DNA of 9,817 bases from Roseburia sp. (GTDB lineage: Bacteria > Bacillota > Clostridia > Lachnospirales > Lachnospiraceae): contig JAUUNJ010000068.1 in assembly GCA_030844625.1 (NCBI GenBank), positions 1 through 9,817 of the forward strand, given 5' to 3'. Below the pieces are notes generated by a model. That model saw only the letters and a program-made list of their open reading frames with translations. It searched no databases and was not told the origin of the DNA. Below are positions 1 to 6,926 of this stretch, one piece after another. The first letter of the stretch is position 1; every line of letters starts with the position of its first letter. The position numbers and the translations under genes are program-made.

Positions 1-1454
1 TCATTCACTCTTTTTGCTTTATCCAAAAAGGTTGAGGCTGAACACATAGGTGCCCATTGAAACGGAGTAAATGGTTTCGGAACAAAAAATGAAGAACTGG
101 CAGTAATCTGACATTTTCCTTTTCTTTTTTCCTTTGGAACAGTCTCGTAATACAATTCGGCAATTTTTTCGCATAAGTCCATAATACCATCAACATCCGC
201 ATTAGTCTCTGTAGGCTGTCCCAGCATAAAATATAATTTTACCTTGTTCCAGCCACCTAAAAATGCCTGTTTTGAACCATTTAAAATATCTTCTTCGGTC
301 AAACCTTTGTTAATCACATTACGCATGCGCTGTGTGCCCGCCTCCGGAGCAAAGGTAATTGAACTTTTCTTTACATCCTGAACTTTGCTCATTACATCCA
401 GTGAAAAAGCATCAATTCTGAGAGACGGTAAAGATATATTTACATGCCTTGAATTACATTCCTCTATAAGAAAGTCTATCAACTCCTGCAGTTGTGAATA
501 ATCACTGGTACTGAGGGAACTCAAAGAGATTTCTTCATGTCCGGTAGATTTCAGTTGGGTCAGGGCAATTTCTTTTAACTTATCCAGTTTCTTTTCCCTG
601 AGCGGCTTATAAACGGATCCTGCCTGACAAAATCTGCATTCTCTTATGCAGCCACGCTGAATTTCCAGAACACATCTGTCCTGTACCACTTTAATAAAGG
701 GAACCAGCGGCTTGTCCGGATAATAAACATCATTGAAATCAATAACAATATCCTTTCTGACAGTTTTTGGAGCATGGACATTATTGGGTTTCATTTCTTT
801 GATAGTTCCATCCTCCTTATATTCCACATCATAAAATTGTGGAACATACATGCAGGAAATTCCGGCTGCCAATTCCAGAAAATCCTTTCTTGTTCCGCCC
901 TTTTTCTTATTCTCTTTATATAAATCAATAAGATGAAAATATTCTGTCTCTCCCTCTCCCATATAAAAAATATCAAAAAAATCTGCTATAGGCTCCGGAT
1001 TATAGGCACAGGGTCCACCGCCTATAACGATGGGATCTTCTTCTGTTCTATCCTTCGATAATAGGGGTATATCCGACAGGTCAAGAATCTGCAGAATATT
1101 GGTATAACACATTTCATATTGAAGCGTAATTCCCAGGAAATCAAAATCTTTCACCGGTTCCTGAGATTCAATTGCAAATAAAGGTATTTTTTCTTCTCTC
1201 ATCACCTTATCCAGATCAATCCACGGTGAATATACTCTCTCACAATATACATCATCTCTTCTGTTCAGCAAATCATATATAATCTGAATTCCCAGATGGG
1301 ACATACCGATTTCGTAAACATCAGGAAAGCACATGGCAAAGCGAACATCAACCTTTGATACATCCTTTACGATCATGTTCACTTCATTGCCGATATATCT
1401 GGCAGGCTTTTCTATTTTCATTAAAATTTCATCAGAAAGTGCTAATTTTCCCAT
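1..1454 (-). CDS. B12-binding domain/radical SAM protein, 3' end beyond window (TIGR03960-like)
   Basis: The frame is open from ATG 1454 to the left edge with no stop, giving 484 visible residues; the C-terminus is outside the window. Residues about 35-170 resemble the cobalamin-binding (Rossmann-like) domain of B12-dependent radical SAM proteins, with segments FPDVYEIGMSHLG, VIGGGPCAYNPEP and YMGEGE. The radical SAM domain follows. Its 4Fe-4S motif CxxxCxxC is at C269, C273 and C276 within RGCIRECRFCQAG, followed by a TFAPEAGTQRMRN segment. The match to the uncharacterised 'radical SAM fused to B12-binding' family (TIGR03960, about 600 aa) is from memory. In many Clostridia that family sits before a DUF2344 protein, RNase G and the L21/L27 ribosomal protein genes, so those may lie to the left (inference). 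The start has GGAG at 1465-1468, 10 nt upstream. The HAD gene ends 49 nt upstream on the same strand, suggesting co-transcription. Substrate and reaction are unknown. Confidence 0.88.
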   Translation of the reverse strand, partial: MGKLALSDEILMKIEKPARYIGNEVNMIVKDVSKVDVRFAMCFPDVYEIGMSHLGIQIIYDLLNRRDDVYCERVYSPWIDLDKVMREEKIPLFAIESQEPVKDFDFLGITLQYEMCYTNILQILDLSDIPLLSKDRTEEDPIVIGGGPCAYNPEPIADFFDIFYMGEGETEYFHLIDLYKENKKKGGTRKDFLELAAGISCMYVPQFYDVEYKEDGTIKEMKPNNVHAPKTVRKDIVIDFNDVYYPDKPLVPFIKVVQDRCVLEIQRGCIRECRFCQAGSVYKPLREKKLDKLKEIALTQLKSTGHEEISLSSLSTSDYSQLQELIDFLIEECNSRHVNISLPSLRIDAFSLDVMSKVQDVKKSSITFAPEAGTQRMRNVINKGLTEEDILNGSKQAFLGGWNKVKLYFMLGQPTETNADVDGIMDLCEKIAELYYETVPKEKRKGKCQITASSSFFVPKPFTPFQWAPMCSASTFLDKAKRVN

Positions 1455-1503
1455 TCGTTTTCTTCTCCATTAATATTTTCAGTGTTTTCCGAAAATTAAT
1501 ACG

Positions 1504-2145
1504 TCAGAATTTCTTTTCTATTAAACCGTCAATGAAATCCGGCAGGTCTATGATCCTGTCAATTTTCATTCTGTCAGCAGGCACTGTTCCAAATCCGTAT
1601 GCGGCATGAATAAAAAAAATCCCTGCTTCATCCGTGGATTTCATATCTCCTAAAGTATCTCCCACATAAAATGCCTGATCCAAATTATTTCTTTCTATTA
1701 CAAGCTTTATATTGTCTGCTTTAGGTTTTCCGGTTCTTCCAGCCTCTTCATAGTCCGATATATACTTTCCAAAATCAAAATATTCTATAAATGTTTTTAC
1801 ATAATCTAATTGTCCATTGCTGACTATGATAACCTGATATTTTTCATTTAATCTTTCAAAGACCTGTTCAACTCCGTCATATAAGATTCCACCATGCTCT
1901 GCAAGATATTCATTTCCATATTCCAAACATTCCTGAAGCAAATCATATCTTTCAGGAACTTCTATCATTGAAAATAAGGAATCTGCAATCGGTTCCATCG
2001 TTTTTCCCATTTCTTTTAAAACCTGTTCTCTTGTAAGTCTTACATCATAACCTCTTTTTTGCAGCACATCATTCCATGAATCTGTCATATTCTGTGTAGC
2101 ATCCCAGAGAGTTCCGTCTAAATCAAATATAATTCCTACTTTCAT
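1504..2145 (-). CDS. HAD-superfamily hydrolase, phosphoglycolate phosphatase-like (subfamily IA)
   Basis: This 213-aa protein has all four HAD motifs in order. Motif I is FDLDGT, with nucleophile D8 and acid/base D10. Motif II is the VSN segment with S109. Motif III is the lysine in TGKPKADN (K140). Motif IV is GDTLGDMKS with D163 and D167. Residues about 15-85 between motifs I and II form a helical cap, as in subfamily IA enzymes such as Gph. It is therefore probably a cytosolic Mg-dependent phosphatase of a small phosphorylated metabolite; the substrate cannot be read from sequence. AAAGGAG (2151-2157) lies 5 nt before the ATG and supports this start. The gene diverges from the PHP phosphoesterase and is followed 49 nt later by the radical SAM gene. 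Some HAD proteins are histidinol-phosphatases, and the his operon is nearby, but nothing in the sequence singles out that substrate. Confidence 0.9.
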   Translation of the reverse strand: MKVGIIFDLDGTLWDATQNMTDSWNDVLQKRGYDVRLTREQVLKEMGKTMEPIADSLFSMIEVPERYDLLQECLEYGNEYLAEHGGILYDGVEQVFERLNEKYQVIIVSNGQLDYVKTFIEYFDFGKYISDYEEAGRTGKPKADNIKLVIERNNLDQAFYVGDTLGDMKSTDEAGIFFIHAAYGFGTVPADRMKIDRIIDLPDFIDGLIEKKF

Positions 2146-2169
2146 TTTAACTCCTTTTATGGTTTTTAT

Positions 2170-2194
2170 AAATTTATTATGATATAATAAATTT
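2170..2194. repeat. 25-bp AT-only-armed palindrome in the divergent promoter region
   Basis: Positions 2170-2180 (AAATTTATTAT) and 2184-2194 (ATAATAAATTT) are perfect 11-nt inverted repeats separated by GAT. They lie between the divergent HAD (minus) and PHP (plus) genes, 25 nt from the HAD start, where both promoters should be. It could be an operator for a dimeric repressor. It could also be chance in a very AT-rich stretch, since arms made only of A and T are not rare. The sequence does not line up well with the PerR or Fur boxes I know. Confidence 0.4.
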
Positions 2195-2222
2195 CAATAA
2201 GTATTTTACTAAATTTGCACTC

Positions 2223-2228
2223 TATAAT
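2223..2228 (+). promoter_or_regulatory. Possible -10 box for the PHP gene
   Basis: A perfect TATAAT lies 55 nt upstream of the PHP ATG. No convincing -35 box exists at 16-18 nt spacing and there is no TG extension, so this is only a candidate. A second TATAAT at 2183-2188 lies inside the palindrome and also lacks a good -35. Confidence 0.3.
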
Positions 2229-2271
2229 AATACTATACAAGACTTTTTTTTACAACGATTTGGAACAATTT

Positions 2272-2275
2272 GGAG
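2272..2275 (+). promoter_or_regulatory. Ribosome binding site deciding the PHP gene start
   Basis: GGAG lies 8 nt upstream of ATG 2284. The longer reading from TTG 2215 has no Shine-Dalgarno sequence. Its extra 23 residues come before the metal-binding HLH motif and look like translated promoter DNA, because they overlap the TATAAT at 2223. Confidence 0.75.
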
Positions 2276-2283
2276 AAAATCAG

Positions 2284-2952
2284 ATGTACAAATACGAAAC
2301 ACATTTACACACAAGACAGGCAAGTGCCTGCGCTTCTGTTTCCGGAAGATATCAGGCAATTGCATATAAAAAATCCGGCTACACCGGCATTATAATTACA
2401 GACCATTTTTTCAGAGGAAATACCTGTATTTCCCATTCACTTCCATGGAAGGAACGAATTGAACTTTTTTGCAGTGGATATGAAGATGCCAAAAGATGTG
2501 GTGATGAGATCGGACTACAGGTATTCTTTGGCTGGGAAGAAACTTTTGACGGTCAGGACTTTCTTATATATGGTCTTGATAAAGAATGGCTGCTGAATCA
2601 TCCTGAAATGGAACATTGGACAATACGGCAGCAGTTTGAAGAAGTCAACAGATATGGCGGCATGGTAATTCACGCTCACCCTTTTAGGGACAGACCTTAT
2701 ATTCCTAAAATCAGATTATTTCCAAAACTGGTTAACGGTGTTGAGGTTTTTAATGCCTGCAATCACGAAGAAGAAAATCAGCGCGCATATTTGTATGCCA
2801 GACAATATGACCTTCCAATGACTGCCGGTGCGGACAGCCATCATCATGATATTATATGTTCAGGAATCAGGGTAAATGATAAACTGGAATCCATTGATGA
2901 CTATGTGGGATTGATTAAAGACCGGGAACATTTAGAAATTATATATACTTAG
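2284..2952 (+). CDS. PHP-domain metal-dependent phosphoesterase
   Basis: From ATG 2284 the protein is 222 aa and consists essentially of one PHP domain. The metal-binding motifs are all visible: HLH at H7/H9, TDH at D40/H41, the glutamate in GWEE (E85), HAHPFR at H130/H132, and GADSHHH at D184/H186. PHP proteins bind up to three metal ions and hydrolyse phosphate esters. Members include HisK/HisJ-type histidinol-phosphatases, YciV/TrpH-like nucleotidases and DNA polymerase domains. This protein is shorter than B. subtilis HisJ and its motif contexts differ from it, so the substrate is left open. It converges on the his operon, with its stop 94 nt from the hisIE stop, and diverges from the HAD gene. 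A role as the missing histidinol-phosphatase is possible but rests only on location. No signal peptide is seen, so it is probably cytosolic. Confidence 0.85.
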   Translation: MYKYETHLHTRQASACASVSGRYQAIAYKKSGYTGIIITDHFFRGNTCISHSLPWKERIELFCSGYEDAKRCGDEIGLQVFFGWEETFDGQDFLIYGLDKEWLLNHPEMEHWTIRQQFEEVNRYGGMVIHAHPFRDRPYIPKIRLFPKLVNGVEVFNACNHEEENQRAYLYARQYDLPMTAGADSHHHDIICSGIRVNDKLESIDDYVGLIKDREHLEIIYT

Positions 2953-2975
2953 TCCAAAATCAGGACTTCTTTTTT
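2951..2975 (+). terminator. Weak intrinsic terminator after the PHP gene
   Basis: AGTCC (2951-2955) and GGACT (2963-2967) form a 5-bp stem with a 7-nt loop, followed by a T-rich run (TTCTTTTTT, 2967-2975). The stem starts within the PHP stop codon. The layout is that of a rho-independent terminator, but the stem is short, so it may only assist the larger hairpin downstream. Confidence 0.45.
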
Positions 2976-2992
2976 AAGACATTTACACATTA

Positions 2993-3030
2993 TAAGCATG
3001 ATAACAGACATTGAACTGTTATCATGCTTA
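2993..3030. terminator. Perfect 15-bp stem-loop between convergent genes, likely bidirectional terminator
   Basis: TAAGCATGATAACAG (2993-3007) and CTGTTATCATGCTTA (3016-3030) are exact reverse complements separated by an 8-nt loop. The hairpin begins 15 nt after the hisIE stop on the minus strand and 40 nt after the PHP stop on the plus strand. Neither side has a strong U-tract (on the minus strand the stem runs into TAATGTG). It may terminate weakly in both directions or act as a 3'-end stabiliser against exonucleases. Confidence 0.7.
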
Positions 3031-3045
3031 CTTAATATACAATAT

Positions 3046-4317
3046 TTATCTTCTGGACAATTCCTTTGTGATTTCTTTCCAGGAAACTCCTTTTTCTGCC
3101 ATAAGAACCATCACATGATAAAGAAAATCGGAAATCTCATATTTCACTTCCTGTGGGTCAGGGTTCTTAGCTGCGATAACAATTTCCGTTGCTTCCTCTC
3201 CCACTTTCTTTAGAATTTTATCAATTCCTTTATCAAACAAGTAGTTTGTATAGGAACCTTCTTTTGGATTCTTCTTTCGGTCAAGAATTACGTTGTAGAC
3301 ATCCTCAAAAACTCTCATTGGATTTGCTTCGTCATATTCCTTCTTAATCAGATTATTAAAGAAACATGTATCGGCTCCTGTATGGCATGGAACCCCTACC
3401 TGATATACCTTAGCAAGCATCGTATCAAGATCACAGTCCATTGACAACTCTTTTACATACTGATAATGTCCGGATGTGAGCCCCTTGACCCAGATTTCAT
3501 TCCTGCTTCTGCTAAAATAAGTCATCTTGCCCGTCTTTATTGTTAAATTAAATGCCTCTTCATTCATATAGGCAAGCATCAGGACTTTATCAGTCTTGTA
3601 ATCCTGAACAATAACAGGAATCATTCCCGATGCGTCAGTCTTAAACTCATTAAACTGCATAGGACTTTCAAAAACATTTGTGTCCAGCCCTTCCTCCTTA
3701 AGCTGGGACTTAAAATTCAGGAAATCAAAATCTGCATGAAAGCTGTTATCAGAAATTCCATATATTTTATCCTGCTTACTGAATTCCACAAGCCCTTCAA
3801 AACTGAAAGTATGGTCATAGGACAAAACTTTCATTCCATATCCTGCACATTCTTCCGGACAATCATTGGCAATAATAAGAGAAGCACCATCATATTTTAA
3901 CTGCTTTATTTTTGAAAAATCAAAATTCTTATTTACCATAACTGCAATTTTATCACTGCCAAATCGCTCAGCAGCCTCTTTTATCATTTCAAGATTGGTT
4001 TCTTCTGCACTGTCAAGAATTGCTTTTTTTGCCCCTGTGTAAATGTATTTCTTCACATCTTCCAGACGTTTTACGTTGCCTCCCACAATCATAGGAATGT
4101 CAACTGCATCCGAAATCCGAATCATAGTTCCAATGTTGGCATCATGTTCACTGTCATTGGATGATTCATCAAAAATCAGCAGTTCATCCGCCCCTTTATT
4201 ATTATAAAGTGTAGCAAGCTCCACTGCATCACCATTTCCGATTATTTCCTTTGTATCTTTATCAATTACTTTTCCATTATATAAATAAATGGAAGGTATC
4301 ACTCTGAATTTTCCCAT
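3046..4317 (-). CDS. hisIE: HisIE bifunctional enzyme with N-terminal degenerate HisF-like barrel
   Basis: This 423-aa protein has three parts. Residues 1-217 resemble HisF (for example GADELLIFD, DIPMIVGG and AAERFGSDKIAV). However, the HisF catalytic Asp11 is Y11, Asp130 aligns with N129, and Lys19 aligns with D19. The second half is eroded, with no SGG phosphate-binding motif. Residues about 218-325 are phosphoribosyl-AMP cyclohydrolase (HisI), with metal-site DCDLD (D294, C295, D296, D298) and CHTGADTC (C311, C318). Residues about 335-423 are phosphoribosyl-ATP pyrophosphohydrolase (HisE), with KVGEEATEIVIAAKN and EISDFLYH. HisI and HisE together catalyse steps 2 and 3 of histidine synthesis. 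Ordinary HisIE proteins are about 200-210 aa, so the front half is extra. This is the last gene of the operon. Its ATG overlaps the hisB stop by one base (TAATG), with AAGGA about 8 nt upstream. The barrel is probably a non-catalytic scaffold (inference), and a true HisF should be encoded elsewhere. Confidence 0.9.
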   Translation of the reverse strand: MGKFRVIPSIYLYNGKVIDKDTKEIIGNGDAVELATLYNNKGADELLIFDESSNDSEHDANIGTMIRISDAVDIPMIVGGNVKRLEDVKKYIYTGAKKAILDSAEETNLEMIKEAAERFGSDKIAVMVNKNFDFSKIKQLKYDGASLIIANDCPEECAGYGMKVLSYDHTFSFEGLVEFSKQDKIYGISDNSFHADFDFLNFKSQLKEEGLDTNVFESPMQFNEFKTDASGMIPVIVQDYKTDKVLMLAYMNEEAFNLTIKTGKMTYFSRSRNEIWVKGLTSGHYQYVKELSMDCDLDTMLAKVYQVGVPCHTGADTCFFNNLIKKEYDEANPMRVFEDVYNVILDRKKNPKEGSYTNYLFDKGIDKILKKVGEEATEIVIAAKNPDPQEVKYEISDFLYHVMVLMAEKGVSWKEITKELSRR

Positions 4318-4907
4318 TATAATGTTCCTTTCGTCGACAAAACGTCCTCAATTCTATCGTCCATCATTGTAGCCTGATCCAATGCCTTCGCAAAAGCCTT
4401 AAATATTCCCTCTATCATATGGTGATTGTTACCGCTCTCCAGCATCTTAATATGAAGATTCATTCCTGTTGTATATGTAATGGCATGGAAAAATTCCTTT
4501 ACCATTTCTGTATCAAAATATCCCACCCTGTCTGTTGTAAAGTCCACATTAAATACAAGGTAAGGTCTGCCGGACAAGTCAAGGGCACACATTGTAAGGG
4601 ACTCATCCATTGGAAGAATCATATAGCCATATCTTTTAATTGATTTTTTATCACCCAGTGCCTTTCTGAGCGCCACGCCAAGAGCAATTCCTGTATCTTC
4701 TATTGTATGATGACAGTCCACGTACAAATCCCCTGTAACCTTTACATTCAGGTCAAACAAACCGTGCTTTGCAAAACTAATCAGCATATGATCAAAAAAT
4801 CCGATTCCTGTGTTAACTTCGGCTTTTCCTGTACCGTCCAGGTTGATTATAACTTCAATCTGTGTTTCCTTTGTATCTCTCTTACATTCTCCAATTCTGC
4901 TGCTCAT
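4317..4907 (-). CDS. hisB: Imidazoleglycerol-phosphate dehydratase
   Basis: From ATG 4907 this is a 196-aa monofunctional IGP dehydratase, the usual length. The enzyme converts imidazoleglycerol phosphate to imidazoleacetol phosphate (histidine step 6) and forms a Mn-bound 24-mer. Signature segments are GIGFFDHML (H40), FAKHG (H48), DCHHTIED (H66, H67, E70), MDESL and ESGNNHHMIEG (H162, H163, E166), followed by the C-terminal STKGTL lysine. All the metal-ligand histidines and glutamates expected for the family are present. A longer GTG start at 4922 is possible but would lie on top of the Shine-Dalgarno sequence. No histidinol-phosphatase domain is fused, unlike enterobacterial HisB. It lies between hisD (36-nt gap carrying heptad repeats) and hisIE (1-nt overlap). 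Confidence 0.95.
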   Translation of the reverse strand: MSSRIGECKRDTKETQIEVIINLDGTGKAEVNTGIGFFDHMLISFAKHGLFDLNVKVTGDLYVDCHHTIEDTGIALGVALRKALGDKKSIKRYGYMILPMDESLTMCALDLSGRPYLVFNVDFTTDRVGYFDTEMVKEFFHAITYTTGMNLHIKMLESGNNHHMIEGIFKAFAKALDQATMMDDRIEDVLSTKGTL

Positions 4908-4915
4908 AAAACTAT

Positions 4916-4920
4916 CCCTC
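4916..4920 (-). promoter_or_regulatory. Ribosome binding site deciding the hisB start
   Basis: GAGGG on the minus strand lies 8 nt before ATG 4907. The alternative GTG at 4922 would overlap this sequence and add only five residues (MRDSF) ahead of the ATG, so the ATG is preferred. Confidence 0.7.
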
Positions 4921-4925
4921 ACTAA

Positions 4926-4946
4926 TTCTTAACTGTTCACTCTTTA
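4926..4946 (-). repeat. Heptad tandem repeat, three units, hisD/hisB gap
   Basis: Read on the minus strand, the gap contains three consecutive 7-nt units: TAAAGAG, TGAACAG and TTAAGAA (consensus about TNAACAG). The first unit begins with the hisD stop codon TAA. Together with the base before it, the block matches the hisZ/hisG gap element over 20 nt with two mismatches (4928-4947 against 6936-6955). Confidence 0.65.
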
Positions 4947-6257
4947 CTCAACGATATCGTCATCTTCCTCAAATCTGACTCTGATGGAATTGGCATGAGC
5001 TGTAAGCCCTTCTGCCTTTGCAAACTTCTGAATATCCTGGCTCAACGGTTCCAATGCCTCTCTTGAATAAGAAATAATACTTGATTTCTTAATAAAGTCA
5101 TCCACACTAAGTGGTGAGAAAAATTTTGCGGTTCCATTCGTAGGAAGAACGTGGTTTGGTCCTGCGAAATAATCTCCCAATGGCTCTGAACTGTTTTCTC
5201 CAAGGAAAATAGCCCCTGCATTCTTAATTCTTGTCATAATATCAAACGGATTCTGCGTAATAATCTCTAAGTGCTCTGATGCAATATCATTCGCCACCTC
5301 AATAGCATCCTGCATTGTTTCCGCCACAAGAATATATCCATAATTATCCAGTGATTTCTGAAGAATTTCAGTTCTTTTTAATTTTGCCACAAACAGATCT
5401 GCATATTCTGAGACCTGCTCTGCTAATTTCTCGCTTGTTGTAACCAGAATTGCTGAAGCCAGTTCATCATGCTCTGCCTGCGATAAAAGATCGGCAGCAA
5501 CATATCTTGGATTGGCTGTCTCATCAGCAATCACAAGAATTTCACTTGGTCCCGCAACAGAATCAATGCTTACATAACCAAACACTGCCTTCTTTGCCAA
5601 TGCCACATAAATATTTCCAGGTCCCACAATCTTATCCACTTTTTTAATTGTCTCTGTTCCGTAGGCAAGTGCTGCGATTGCCTGTGCACCGCCCACTTTA
5701 TAAATGACATCCACTCCCGCTTCCTTAGCGGCAACCAATGTATTCGGATTTACCTTTCCATCTTTTCCCGGAGGTGTAACCATAACAATCTCATCCACGC
5801 CGGCAACTTTTGCAGGAATCACATTCATGAGAACCGAAGAAGGATAAGCAGCCTTACCTCCCGGAACATATACGCCCACTCTTGAAAGAGCTGTAACTTT
5901 CTGACCCAGAATAGAACCATCCGGCTTTGAATCAAACCAACTGTACTGTTTCTGTTTTTCGTGATATTCCTTAATGTTTTTTAGGGATTTTCTGATAATA
6001 TCCACTAACTCAGGATTTTCAAGACTGTCATATGCCTCCTGAATTTCTTCCTCCGTAACTTTTATATGATCCTCATCAATATCTGCTTGATCAAACTGCT
6101 TTGTATAATCAAATAATGCCTGATCACCATTTTTTTTGACATTTAAAAGAATTTCATTTACGCTGTCAGCAAACTTATCATAATTATTCGGGCTTCGTTT
6201 TAACAGATCATTTAATATATTATTTTTTGATGTTTCATCCAATTTAACAATTCTCAT
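4944..6257 (-). CDS. hisD: Histidinol dehydrogenase
   Basis: Histidinol dehydrogenase carries out the last two steps of the pathway, oxidising L-histidinol to L-histidine with two NAD+. Numbered from the upstream ATG at 6260, the zinc-ligand and catalytic residues are visible: QAEHD (Q261, H264), ASEHLEI (the general-base pair E329/H330), LGDYFAGPNHVLPT (D363) and LTAHANSIRVR (H422). Glycine-rich segments RVGVYVPGGKAAYP and IVGPGN are also typical. The length (437-438 aa) is normal. The C-terminus ends in a short acidic tail, EEDDDIVE. There are two adjacent ATGs, at 6260 and 6257. The second is chosen because the Shine-Dalgarno core is then 7 nt away and because it gives a TGATG overlap with the hisG stop. 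The first ATG would add one methionine. Confidence 0.96.
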   Translation of the reverse strand: MRIVKLDETSKNNILNDLLKRSPNNYDKFADSVNEILLNVKKNGDQALFDYTKQFDQADIDEDHIKVTEEEIQEAYDSLENPELVDIIRKSLKNIKEYHEKQKQYSWFDSKPDGSILGQKVTALSRVGVYVPGGKAAYPSSVLMNVIPAKVAGVDEIVMVTPPGKDGKVNPNTLVAAKEAGVDVIYKVGGAQAIAALAYGTETIKKVDKIVGPGNIYVALAKKAVFGYVSIDSVAGPSEILVIADETANPRYVAADLLSQAEHDELASAILVTTSEKLAEQVSEYADLFVAKLKRTEILQKSLDNYGYILVAETMQDAIEVANDIASEHLEIITQNPFDIMTRIKNAGAIFLGENSSEPLGDYFAGPNHVLPTNGTAKFFSPLSVDDFIKKSSIISYSREALEPLSQDIQKFAKAEGLTAHANSIRVRFEEDDDIVE

Positions 6258-6904
6258 CATTTCACCTCATTCATTTTATTTTTCAGATCAGTAATAATCT
6301 TTCTGATTCTCTCATCTTCCATCTTCATGCTGACCTGATTAACAACCATTCTGGCTGATAACGGACAAACTTCCTCTAACACACCAAGTCCGTTTTCCTT
6401 TAATGTTGTACCGGTCTCAACAATATCAACAATTACCTCTGACAGACCAACAATTGGTGCCAGCTCTACAGAACCGTTTAGCTTAATGATTTCAACCGTC
6501 TGATGCTTTTTATTATAAAAATAATCCTTGGCAATCTTCGGATATTTTGATGCTACTCTAATCATACCATGATTTTTCAATAAGTCACGCGCCGATTGGG
6601 GACCACACACACACATTCTGCATTTTCCAAAACCCAAATCCAGAACTTCATATAATTTTCTGTCTTCTTCTAAAATGGTATCTTTTCCCACAATTCCAAT
6701 ATCTGCCGCACCATATTCCACATAAGTCGGTACGTCGCTGGCTTTGGCGAGGAAAAACTTTAATTTCAATTCTTCATTGACAAAAATAAGTTTTCTTGTC
6801 TTTTCATCTTTCATTTCTTCACATTCAATTCCAATGTCCTCAAACATCTTCATTGCTGTTTTTGCAAGGCGCCCCTTAGCAAGAGCAAATGTTAAATATC
6901 TCAT
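6257..6904 (-). CDS. hisG: ATP phosphoribosyltransferase, short form catalytic subunit
   Basis: This enzyme catalyses the first committed step of histidine synthesis, joining ATP and PRPP to give N1-phosphoribosyl-ATP. At 215 aa it is the short form (HisG_S). It has the two periplasmic-binding-protein-like lobes but lacks the C-terminal regulatory ACT-like domain found in the long form of about 300 aa. Short HisG needs HisZ for activity and histidine feedback, which fits hisZ lying directly upstream. Recognisable segments are the N-terminal [22 protein letters not shown], and the PRPP-binding loop [12 protein letters not shown] (residues 162-173). GGAG (6915-6918) lies 10 nt before the ATG. 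The stop overlaps the start of hisD. The 57-nt gap to hisZ contains heptad repeats. Confidence 0.96.
   Translation of the reverse strand: MRYLTFALAKGRLAKTAMKMFEDIGIECEEMKDEKTRKLIFVNEELKLKFFLAKASDVPTYVEYGAADIGIVGKDTILEEDRKLYEVLDLGFGKCRMCVCGPQSARDLLKNHGMIRVASKYPKIAKDYFYNKKHQTVEIIKLNGSVELAPIVGLSEVIVDIVETGTTLKENGLGVLEEVCPLSARMVVNQVSMKMEDERIRKIITDLKNKMNEVK
6262..6268 (-). promoter_or_regulatory. hisD ribosome binding site inside the hisG 3' end
   Basis: GAGGTGA on the minus strand is a strong match to the anti-Shine-Dalgarno sequence and lies in the last codons of hisG. Its GAGG core is 4 nt from ATG 6260 and 7 nt from ATG 6257, favouring the second ATG and coupled translation of hisG and hisD. 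Confidence 0.7.
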
Positions 6905-6926
6905 ATATTATGTTCTCCATTCTGTA

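Noticed and set aside
791..976. Short open frame on the minus strand inside the radical SAM gene
   Set aside because: It lies in another frame of a well-supported gene and has no recognisable protein features; treated as a shadow.
1455..1503. Hairpin between the HAD and radical SAM genes (ATTTTC/GAAAAT)
   Set aside because: Only six A/T-rich pairs before a bulge and no U-tract; too weak to call a terminator.
2215..2283. TTG start adding 23 residues to the PHP protein
   Set aside because: There is no ribosome binding site, the segment overlaps a TATAAT promoter-like box, and an ATG with a good site lies just before the conserved HLH motif.
4908..4922. GTG start adding five residues to HisB
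   Set aside because: It would place the start on top of the GAGGG ribosome binding site that serves ATG 4907.
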